In this document: in pieces, positions 55,360 to 64,000 of the stretch
Numbering within the stretch: the first letter of the stretch is position 1
How the letters are laid out: each line of letters starts with the position of its first letter
DNA from: Turritopsis dohrnii
Lineage: Eukaryota > Cnidaria > Hydrozoa > Anthoathecata > Oceaniidae
Direction of reading: 5' to 3'
NCBI GenBank assembly: GCA_027922465.2
Contig: BQMF02000055.1
Coordinates: forward strand, 930,001 to 994,000
Length of the DNA stretch: 64,000 bases
The notes under the pieces: model-generated
Databases searched by the model: none
What the model was told of the DNA's origin: nothing
What the model saw: the letters and a program-made list of their open reading frames with translations, nothing else
Made by a program: the position numbers and the translations under genes

Positions 55360-57000
55360 TCACGCGCAATTTCTGTTGTTTTATTACACGATGGGAGAAA
55401 TAAACACAACTGATCCAACTTGCTTGGTTACGATTAAGTTTGTTCGACTGTGTTATTATATGGACAGGATTCAAACACATTATTGCAGTAAAAACACTTA
55501 TAAAAGTATTTGAACAAATGAGGCTAAGCCCGAACCTTACCCTCACTAACCCAGACACACTTCACAAGGTCTACACCACATAATGTAATGTTTGAATCCT
55601 GTCATCTAAACATACGGCAATGATTTATTCACGAGATTCAGATTATAACTACGAAAACTTCATAAATTAGAGAAATTCCGATAACGCGCCTTTAACGAAT
55701 GACATCATTTTTGTACCCTTTTCGTTGGTGTTAATGATCGATATCGTGTGCTCAAATTTGACAAAGGAATTAAAAAAGAACTACGTGGTATTAGTTCTCT
55801 TTGTAAAATAGGCAAATGTCATATTGAAGTTGAAAACTAATTGTGTTGTTCGCTTGTTGCAGTCAAACCTTTATAGATCGGACATGATACATAGAGCAAA
55901 CATTTTCGTGAAACTTTCACAGAAAAACGTTTTTATAGCTGTGGCAGAGAATGCTTGTACTTTTTGTATACTGTATTGTGTCCGATAAAGAAAGGTTTGG
56001 CTGTAGTAGTAGCAATCTGATCTAGTTTAAGTCATGAACTTGAGACAACAGTTTTCCAGGTAATTACCCGGGGGCAATGCTTCGGGGAAAATTTTCAGAG
56101 GGTAATCATCTGTGGGGCAATTTTCCAGGGGGAATTGTCCTAGAACCTCTAACATGGTTTTTATCACGGTTTTGTTTGATTTCGATATTTTTAAATGGAC
56201 ATTGGCAAAAATGTCATGAACTCACTGCAACGAAGAGCATTTTCATTGAAATAGTGTGTATGTTTCTATGGAACCGTACTCTTCCGCAGTGATTTTTTTC
56301 AACAAATTTGCCAATTTGCCCAATCTTATCTTTTGTTTGTTGATAGAGATATGACTAAGTTTCTAGAAAAGGAAAGTTTGTGCTATCAGAAAATTTACTA
56401 GATCAAATTCTCTATTTTCATGGAGCTATCGTTCATACTGCTGATCACTCCTTCTTTGTAGAGTTGTCATCTAGTTTCAAAACATTCTTTACCAATCACA
56501 GTTATTTTGTCAAATCTATTTCCTCCTCGAAAAACGTAATGAATTAAACTTGAAAAGTTCACAAAGGTTGTTTTTACAATTCCGATTATATTCCTATATA
56601 CTATATTCAGTTTGTCGTGGCTTCCCAGTGTAAATATGACCTATCATCATTAGAAATATTGAAGGAACAAATTAAATATAAATTCAATGATAAGCATCGC
56701 AGTTTCCATTTGAATCAGTCCAATTCTGATTGTTCCGTTATGAAATCAATTGAAAGTTTCTCGCAACAAGTCAGACAGATTTTTGTTACGATTGGTCGGT
56801 GGTTTCGTAAGGTTACGAATTTTATTGTTACTTAACTTAATCCTTTTGTCAGACAGTGCCATTTCCTAACAAACTTGTCGAGAAGGCAAAAGTCCAAAAC
56901 TTCCCAGTCAAATTCGGAACATTAAATTACAATAAAGTTTTTCTATACGAATCAAGAAATCATCATATCAGCATTATTTTGTGAACAAATTCACAAATAC
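55360..57000. other. Mostly non-coding, with one MITE A
   Basis: Besides the MITE at 56200 and a G-rich inverted block near 56055-56140 (taattacccgggggcaatg, aattttccagggggaattg), nothing is recognised. Confidence 0.4.
56200..56318. mobile_element. MITE family A copy, reverse orientation
   Basis: cactgcaacgaagagcattt tcattgaaatagtgtg at the left and tcttccgcagtgattttttt caacaaatttgcca at the right. Confidence 0.8.
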
Positions 57001-57009
57001 GTTAGCTTA

Positions 57010-57400
57010 ACCTTAATTCTACGTCATTCAAATTACATTGAATAACATTTCAATCACTTATGTAGGCATGGCTCTGTAGAGCATTCAGATCATTGTTCGT
57101 AATAGTTTCTCATAACTATTCTGAAACTGGAAAGAGTTCGAGTCCCCTTCGCTTCTTTGAGTTCTCTATGAGCATTAAGAAGTCCTCCGTCATGAAGAAA
57201 TCATCATAATGTTTTGAACTAAATCACTGTTAGGTAAGCATACCTTTAATTCTACGTCATTCAATTTACATTGAGTAACATTTCAATGACTTCTACGGAC
57301 ATGGCTCTGTGGCGCATTCGGATAATAGTTGGTAATCATTTCTCAGCACTCTTCTAAAACTGCCAAAAGTTCGAGTCCCCTTCACTTCTGTGAGTTCTCT
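57010..57400 (+). repeat. Two tRNA-Arg-derived repeat units (SINE-like)
   Basis: Two ~170-bp units (57010-57180, 57240-57410) each contain GGCTCTGTRGMGCATTC-like sequence (57070, 57303) followed about 66 bases later by GTTCGAGTCCCC (57136, 57369). These match the 5' arm with A box and the B box of metazoan tRNA-Arg(UCU), which begins GGCTCTGTGGCGC. The anticodon arm and 3' acceptor do not pair, so these are not tRNA genes. A third fragment (caaagtccccttt) lies near 57440. Confidence 0.5.
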
Positions 57401-57835
57401 CTCTGTCTCTCTGATATGCAAGCGTCGTACTCTCCAAACAAAGTCCCCTTTACGTGAGTTCTCCTTCGGTATCTCAGTTAAGCATAGTTCGTACTCCCAA
57501 AACATCGTAAGAAGGTGTCCTCACATTATTAACCGACAAAACCTGCCATTAGAAAGAGGTGCAAAATGAAGGTAAGTTTAGCGTATACTCTCAAGCATGT
57601 CTATCCCTTCAATAAGCTCCTATGAATAAGCCCCTTCGCAACAGTCAATCCCCTTCCTAACAGTGAAACTCAACGCCGACGTCTCAATCCAATCCTCAAA
57701 AATTCCCATATCCGTGCGTGACGAATAGGATAAACCACCGAATGCGCAATGGAAGCAAGAAAAAAACAAGGGATCTTGCTGAATTTTTATTTCGTTGCCG
57801 TAAAACTTTTTTTAAAAAACTCTAAAAATTCCTAG

Positions 57836-58180
57836 GCAGTCCAAATCTATGCTGCAACTCATTGAGAGATATGAGGTTAGTTTGCAGATGTTTTTTATCG
57901 ATCTTAAAATTAAAAACTTTTTAATACTAATCAGAAGAACGATCTCCTGACAGATCAAAAAGTTTTTAAAATTAAAAATCAATAAAAAACATCTGCAAAC
58001 TAAAGTCTGTTCATAAATTATATGCACTGATTTCAGCTTTTATATAAAAACCAGGTTCAAGGGAATTTATGTAATTTGCTAAATCTGGTTTCCACATGGT
58101 AACTGAAATTAGTGCACATATTTTTTGAACAGACTTTAATCTCATATCTCTCAATGTGTTACAGCATAGATTTGGACTGC
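57836..58180. mobile_element. Nested palindromic element
   Basis: Outer arms gcagtccaaatctatgctgc aact and tgtgttacagcatagatttg gactgc are inverted. Within lie two more inverted pairs: gtttgcagatgttttttat (57881) against aaaaaacatctgcaaac (57986), and aaagtctgttcataaattat (58002) against tttttgaacagacttt (58122). Adjacent hairpins nested in one long foldback, no coding. Confidence 0.8.
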
Positions 58181-58189
58181 AGGTCAGTG

Positions 58190-60900
58190 ATTTCAATAAA
58201 GCATTACTATGCCACTGCTCCTATCAAATCAAATGTAATCTGTGACATCATCGCACAAGGTACTCACGGTTCCATGGTTCAAGTGCAAGTGAGAAGCATT
58301 CACAACCGACGTGGACCCTAAGTTCGTTTGCAGCCCTATCGAACTGTTCCAACCACTTTTGCCACACCCGCCTGCTAATTTCTTAACTGATAGGATTTTC
58401 CCAAGTTGAAAAATAATTTTTGGAGGAAAATTTCAAGATTTGTTCAAACCTGATTTTACCCTTACCTGATGGTAAAGTAATTTCATATTCAATATTCAAA
58501 TGTCTCCTGATGTAATCAAATGAAGGAGTAAAAAAACGACACTTGAACTGGTAGTTGCTGATTGCAAAGAACTTCACTTCGGTTTATAAAAATTCACTGT
58601 GAGCCTTAACAAAGTATCGACGAAATTCAAAACATGCAAGACAACGACATCATTCCTTCATTCAAAAACTACAGGAGAATCTTGTATGTTTACAAATTGT
58701 TTCTGCCTCTGGACTAAAAACCCCAAGCACAAGGGGAATTAAGAAGTATCGAAAAAACGAATAATAATTAAATTTCTAAAGAACAGTACTTGTTTTGGAA
58801 TATAGAGTTCAAAAGGTACTCGTAACTAGTTTTTCGATACTATTTCTAAAACCCCTTCTGCTTTTACAATATTCGGGGGAAAAACCTTGAAGCAAAAACA
58901 AAGAACGTAAACATTTTTAGAAAATAAGAAGAGCCTGATAGTTTGCAAAACACTACTGTTAGGTAAATTTCAAACTGGAATGAACACTGAGAGAGGCAAT
59001 TTTGAACGGAAAAGGTTTCGGTTATCAGTACAACATGGCATTTTACTGGTCAAATTTAATGAAACAGACAAGAAAGTATTTTTGGAATTACCGATTCTTT
59101 CGGATACGTTTCTGAAGTTCTTACAAAGTTTTATTTGAAAAGAAAGCAAGATGATTAACGAAAATATAAAAAGGCAAGATTCAAACAAAATCTAAATTCA
59201 AACCTTTTCTAATTGAAATGTCTCTCTCAGTGAACGTCCCTTAAAATACTTCGAAAAAATTACGGAATTTCATGGAGTTTTTCTTCCAGTAATTTCACTG
59301 TGGATGAAAAAAACCTACTTAATAACCTGACTTAACTTAAATATTGAAGATGGAAAAATTTCCCCAATCCTTATCTCTACCCAGGGTCAAACCATCTTGG
59401 CGTCTGTGCAAGATACTAGCTCACTATCCAGCAACATGAAACCATACACGGAACCATACCAACGTGGACTAGTCAGTCTTGGATCACGTGATTTTTAGTA
59501 AGCAACAGCAAGCAATACAATATCAAATCACTCACCTCACAGCGCATGCTCAGTTATATTGGTAAATACTCCAGAAATAATTAGTTGGCATAAATAAACA
59601 GTTCGTCGTATCTTTCTGGATTGTTCCGTCGTGTTCGCTTAAAACAGATATCGTTGTGCCTTGTCGTAAACAATTCTTCAATCGTATCTGCTGTTGTTAG
59701 TGCTATTGTACTTCAAGGAGATGTCGTAGAGATTCGTGAAGTTAATTTGTGATATAAGCGCCCTTAAACGATGTTGAAGTGCTAAACAAATAGAATCAAT
59801 ATAAGTCAGCAAATTTACAATATGTGCGTAGCTACCTATAGTTTATAAGACTGTGCTCAATAAGGTTGAAATAATTTTCTCTCACATACGCAATGATGTG
59901 TATTGCCTGATGGTGAATCGAGATGTCAAAATCGTTGCAAGTAAATATTAATATAAAATTTGAGTTTTACATTCTCTTAATATATGAGACGACTTCTAAG
60001 TTAAGTTAATATCCCAGGAATGTGTTGAGTCTGAGCTATTTCTTCAAATTCCATCATGGCAGATTCGTGCTAGTCAGATACTTTTGATAGCAAAATGCTG
60101 TTATTGCCCTCCATCTATCTATCTAACCTTGATCTAAAGCATGATCTCATGTTCACACATAAAACTACACTTCGTATCCTTGCAAATATTATTCATAAAG
60201 TCGATGTTATGGCTTACGTAAGATTGTAAAGGTTGAACTCAGTACTGAAAGCATTATTAGACTTAAAAAACTCAAAGAATATTCCAGGTTCATCGTTTGT
60301 AAAACGTAAACAAGAAGATGTGTAGCTTGAAGTCTTCACAACATATCACAATTACAGAACTAGTCAACACAATATTAACGAACTTAAGTGATTTTTTAAA
60401 ACGTGAAATATTATGATCGTACCTTTCCATTCAGAAGATTTTTGGTCATCATTTTGTATTGTATCATTTTGATTTCCTCAGTCGACATCATAATACTTTG
60501 CTAAAACCGACCTTTCAGTTTTAGTGGTTGCTATCACGTTGTTTTGAACGATGTGTTGTAGGGTTACGTGATGTTTCTTGGCAATATAAATCCATTGATG
60601 TTTCGACCGTAGCAAATCTAAAAGAAGTTATTTATCATTATACTTCCAGGTCCTGATGAAAAAGATGAAAGGAAGTAGTTCAAATACGGACTGCCTAAGA
60701 AAGACCTAGGAAGTTCTTTCAGATGTGCCCCTAGCTTAAGGGAAACCGAGTTTGGGTTAGGGTATCGCTTTATAATTCAGGAGAGCAAAAGTAATATGGA
60801 ACAGAATCATGAATAATTAATTATTTGCAACTCCTTTTTTGAGTTCATCAAGTAGCACATGTGACGTCATTATAGCACTCAATAGGAACTGTTCTAAATG
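58190..60900. other. Non-coding stretch
   Basis: No exon with supported splice sites and no element ends recognised. Confidence 0.35.
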
Positions 60901-61145
60901 TTTCAAAAATTAAAGTTTCGAATATGGAAAGAATCAGAGAAAAAGAAAAGGCAATTGCTTTTATCAATGATTTGCACTATAACACTACACTAAGGGTTAA
61001 TATAGTGCAAATTGTTGATAAAAGATATTTACATTCAAAGTTTGATGATATTTTTCATAGAGAGGTACAGTGCGTCCCGGAAAAATTCGTTATGCTATTT
61101 ATAACCCTTTTACATATATATCAGATTTTAACAATTTCCACAACT

Positions 61146-61177
<32 letters not shown>
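61146..61177. repeat. G32 homopolymer
   Basis: Thirty-two consecutive G on the plus strand, flanked by caact and atgtgac. Very unusual in AT-rich DNA. It creates a false poly-Gly end to a plus-strand frame. Confidence 0.9.
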
Positions 61178-61178
<1 letters not shown>

Positions 61179-61435
61179 TGTGACACTAGTTGACGTCAAC
61201 CCACACAATTTTGCAGAACCTTGATTTTTCTAATTAAGTAAAAGTTTCTTATGAAAATGTTAACACTGAATGTGATCTTGATGTGGTCCGTGATGCACGA
61301 ACGTAAAACAATAAGCACAGATGGAGTTTTATCAGAGAAAAATTACACGAAGATCATTGCAAATATTTTCACGGCTTATTAAAAATGCGTAAGAAACTAA
61401 CATACAAAAGGACAAGTGGGGTGGAGGTTGTTTTG

Positions 61436-61551
61436 TTTTTTTTTGGGGGGGGGGGGGTCTTCTCAAACGATGACGTCAACTGAGGGGGAGGGGTCAACGC
61501 AAAGTTGACGGAGGTTGACAGAGGGGGGAGGGGGGGGGGGGGGGGGGGGGG
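61436..61551. repeat. G-rich tracts (G13 and G22) with gacgtcaac motifs
   Basis: T9G13 at 61436-61457 and G22 at 61530-61551, separated by gatgacgtcaactgaggggg and gttgacggaggttgacag. The word tgacgtcaac also follows the G32 run. The three G tracts therefore look like related decayed copies of one repeat. Confidence 0.75.
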
Positions 61552-61559
61552 TCAAAAAT

Positions 61560-62720
61560 CTTGGAAAAATGGTTGACGTCATTTGTGAACAATCCCTAAG
61601 CGGTTGTTAGAAAATAACTTTTTTCTTTCAGCCTGCATCCAGTCGCTGTAATCTCCGATACACAACATCGGGAAATCTTCAATTACCTTCTTACAAGTTC
61701 TTAATAAACAAAAGAGTACTTGCGTGCTAAAACTTACTTTTATCAATCATTAAGGAGTTAAAAGACGTAATAGTTTAAAGAAATATTATTTACTCTAAAG
61801 GTTTTGGACTAAATTATTTGAAATACATATTTTTAAAAACCTTGAAAATCCTATTGAATAGTGCTAAAGTTGCTATAATCTGATATATGTGTAAAAAGTT
61901 ATAGCTTGTTCAAATCTCAGACCGACATTTTCTGGCACTGTGCAGTTGTGTTAGATTGAAGTAAGAACAGATATTAGCACTGCAAAATCTTGTGAATTTC
62001 CTTTTAGTTTCTCAGCCGGAAACTGCATTGAAACGGACAATTTCCCTATAGTTTCGTCTGAGGAAACTTAAAATTTTCCTATGAATTTCCAGGTGGGGAA
62101 ACTTTTTGGATACGGACATTTCCGTTTCCCAAAAATATACTAATGGGAAATGTTGACATTTCTTTTTTGGGAAACCATACGTATATTGGAAATTTTGAGG
62201 TCGTTTCTTGCTCACACTTCATGGAAACTCTTATAAAACTATTGGGAAATTTTTGTATTCATACACGTATCCTTTATAGAAATCGTGTCCAAACGGAGTG
62301 TTTTGAAGGCATCGGTGATCTCATACTATCCTTAGTCTTAAAGGCGATATTTAACCTGGGATGTGTGGGTGATGCCAAAAAAATATGACCAATATTTCTT
62401 AATAAATTGAATCAATTTACATTTTGTACTAAATTTTGATAGTGAAATTTCGTTTTCCTTCTGTGTAGCGACCTCATTTTGAAGTGTTACTTTGTTTGAT
62501 GGCCATTTATTGGTAACGATTTCGCGATGGAAATAATTAAAAAATGCAATTATTGCCAACATTGAAACGAGCTATTTTTACCGCCCCATTTACTATCGCC
62601 CGACTATAGCAGGAAAATAACTGACTTATTCTAGCCGAAGAACTCTCAGCACCAAAATATTGCCTTACGACGTTAACAGGTGTCATATTTTAATAATTGA
62701 CTAATCAACAACTAATTATT
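61560..62720. other. Non-coding stretch upstream of the right-hand gene's 3' end
   Basis: Contains imperfect inverted gggaaa/tttccc words at 62010-62170 but no clean element. No exon seen. Confidence 0.4.
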
Positions 62721-62723
62721 AAC

Positions 62724-63029
62724 TCAATTTATTTCATATTCTGAGTTAAGATGTTCAGAACGAACTTTTTTGGTTGGCTGTCTTTTCATGGGCGAGCCAC
62801 CTGCCACTCGTTTCTTTCGCAAAACTTGCTTCGATTCCGCCATAATCTGCTTCGAATGTCTTTGGTCTAATTGCATTATAAAATTCGTTAAGGATTGTGA
62901 GCGCCAACCTGGCGACTTTATTTTCAGTTGGGGACCATCGTCTTCCTCGTCCGACATCAATTCAGGCGTCACCCCATCCCAAATCGCTTTTTCGTTGTTC
63001 CCAACGTATCTTGATCGTTGTTCAAATAA
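62724..63029 (-). CDS. PELMSDEED-family protein, exon 4
   Basis: Acceptor ttattcaatag, then LFEQRSRYVGNNEKAIWDGV, TPELMSDEEDDGPQLKIKSP, GWRSQSLTNFIMQLDQRHSK, and a basic tail (QVLRKKRVAGG, KRQPTKKVRSEH), stop TGA at 62724-62726. From memory the order ELMSDEED...P.WRS..L..F...LD.R occurs in a widespread uncharacterised animal family that includes human C14orf93-like proteins; this is unverified. The Lys/Arg-rich tail suggests nuclear location. Phase 0 fits exon 3. Confidence 0.75.
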   Translation of the reverse strand, partial: LFEQRSRYVGNNEKAIWDGVTPELMSDEEDDGPQLKIKSPGWRSQSLTNFIMQLDQRHSKQIMAESKQVLRKKRVAGGSPMKRQPTKKVRSEHLNSEYEIN

Positions 63030-63106
63030 CTATTGAATAAAAACATGCTATAGGATTCTTTTATTACAACTGGTTGGGTTAATAAACTATAATTACGCGA
63101 ACTTAC

Positions 63107-63219
63107 GCGCTTTCTTCTTGAACGCAATTTTTTCTGCAATGACGTTTCCTTATATTTATCATCGTTAGATTTCAGGTCGTATTCCTTTTTCAAAGATTGA
63201 AAATACGTTTTACATGCTC
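63107..63219 (-). CDS. PELMSDEED-family protein, exon 3
   Basis: Acceptor ctttatttcag and donor gtaagt. Encodes ACKTYFQSLKKEYDLKSNDD, KYKETSLQKKLRSRRKR: charged, helical and basic at the end. Phase 1 at its start, phase 0 at its end, both matching. Confidence 0.75.
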
Positions 63220-63291
63220 CTGAAATAAAGTTTGAGTTTTTTATAACCGAACCTAAAATTTATTATACTGCATCAAAATAGAAGTAGTTAC

Positions 63292-63386
63292 CGTGAATTT
63301 GACTGTTTGAATACTCATTATCAAAGTGAGTTACAGCGTCTTTGACAAATTGGTTTGTCAGACCAACATTTATCGCCGTGGTAAAA
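63292..63386 (-). CDS. PELMSDEED-family protein, exon 2
   Basis: Acceptor ttcatttag and donor gtaact. Encodes FTTAINVGLTNQFVKDAVTH then FDNEYSNSQIH. Together with exons 1, 3 and 4 it gives a complete 184-residue protein. Confidence 0.7.
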
Positions 63387-63433
63387 CTAAATGAAAAAAT
63401 GGAAGATTATAGATCTTTTTGTTAATTTCATAC

Positions 63434-63474
63434 CTTTCGCTCTTTAAAGGCATTGCCTCGCTTCTCATCACCAT
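63434..63474 (-). CDS. PELMSDEED-family protein, probable exon 1
   Basis: ATG at 63474 (MVMRSEAMPLKSE) with donor gtatga, leaving two bases that fit exon 2. Another ATG at 63511 in a different frame gives MLSFYRAKKRHHYGDEKRGN but is out of phase with exon 2. The start is therefore the weakest part of this model; a further upstream exon is possible. Confidence 0.5.
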
Positions 63475-63519
63475 AATGGTGGCGTTTCTTTGCACGATAA
63501 AAAGATAACATGTCTTGAG

Positions 63520-64000
63520 GGTTATAAACTTTTATGATCACTGTTATAATGAAAGAGAAGTAGAATGAAAGTGACGTAATTACCGTGGCACTGGAGTGAC
63601 ATATTAGGAATGGCCTTTAAAAAAAATTCACCTGAAAGTTATAACTGTCAGCGCCACTTAGCTAGCCAGTTATTCTACGCATGCGTTATAAGAAGGTCTA
63701 TTTGAATAATAAACAGCACTTTTATAAGCAACACTAGGCTGAAATCGGCTGAAAAATAAGCAAAACCTAAGCAACAGTTGATCCTGAAATTCTTTTCTGA
63801 GAATCTATAACTGACATGAAATATGTTTCTACAAACAGGTTTTATGATAATGTAACTATGCTTTAAACTTCTACAACGTTTTAAGCGTTATAATTTCATG
63901 CTTGAAAACACTGTTTGAGTGGTTTTTCGTCTATTCCATTTTATCAAATCAAGTTTTGGCTCAATAAAGTTTGGTCCCGCTGGGACACTGCAATAAGTTC
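63520..64000. other. Upstream region of the right-hand gene
   Basis: No TATA box or further exon is clear. The sequence gctgaaatcggctgaaaa at about 63738 is a small direct repeat. Nothing else seen before the window ends. Confidence 0.35.

Noticed and set aside
60924..61193. 89-residue plus-strand frame ending in poly-Gly
   Set aside because: The Gly run is the G32 homopolymer; no splice or promoter support and no recognisable domain.

Overview
This window looks like nuclear DNA of a marine invertebrate, most probably a cnidarian (anthozoan or coral-like). It is strongly AT-rich. Its genes are small and intron-rich with GT-AG introns, its receptor genes are lineage-expanded and tandemly duplicated, and palindromic miniature transposons are everywhere. 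The taxonomic call is an inference; nothing in the sequence proves it.

Nearly all genes I can support lie on the minus strand. From right to left: (a) 62.7-63.5 kb, a complete 4-exon gene for a small uncharacterised protein carrying a conserved PELMSDEED block. (b) 47.8-48.9 and 44.6-45.7 kb, two tandem intronless class A GPCR genes, the upstream copy frameshifted. (c) 42.2 and 40.4-41.0 kb, tail exons of a proline-rich protein family whose third copy lies at 22.5-23.0 kb. (d) 34.3-35.4 kb, a promoter, first exon and truncated second exon of a gene whose second exon recurs at 18.7-19.5 kb. (e) 30.8-32.2 kb, a 4-exon gene for a small secreted peptide with a TATA box; its promoter alone is duplicated at 33.6-33.8 kb. 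(f) 16.8-19.5 kb, an ankyrin-repeat gene with six downstream exons and several frame breaks. (g) 8.9-11.6 kb, the last two exons of a single-pass membrane protein with a proline-rich tail. A lone plus-strand terminal exon at 1.1 kb closes the left end.

The rest is a dense graveyard of mobile elements. Two palindromic MITE families (called A and B here) have about 14 and 10 copies. Others are a tandem pair of non-autonomous Helitrons sitting inside a Ty3/Gypsy-like gag, a DIRS-like RNase H fragment, a decayed non-LTR reverse transcriptase, two TTAA-target (piggyBac-like) elements of which one holds a pogo/Tigger-like element, a hAT-like MITE, several long foldback elements and a tRNA-Arg-derived repeat. 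Segmental duplications (22.1-22.9 = 41.7-42.7 kb; 29.7-30.5 = 37.8-40.2 kb; 18.9-19.55 = 34.4-34.9 kb) show that the 18-48 kb region has been repeatedly copied, which explains the multiple gene remnants.

Together the genes suggest an accessory, fast-evolving locus of receptor, adaptor and secreted-peptide genes rather than a housekeeping pathway. Several frame breaks in different genes fall in or beside short A runs, so sequencing error must be excluded before any copy is called a pseudogene.
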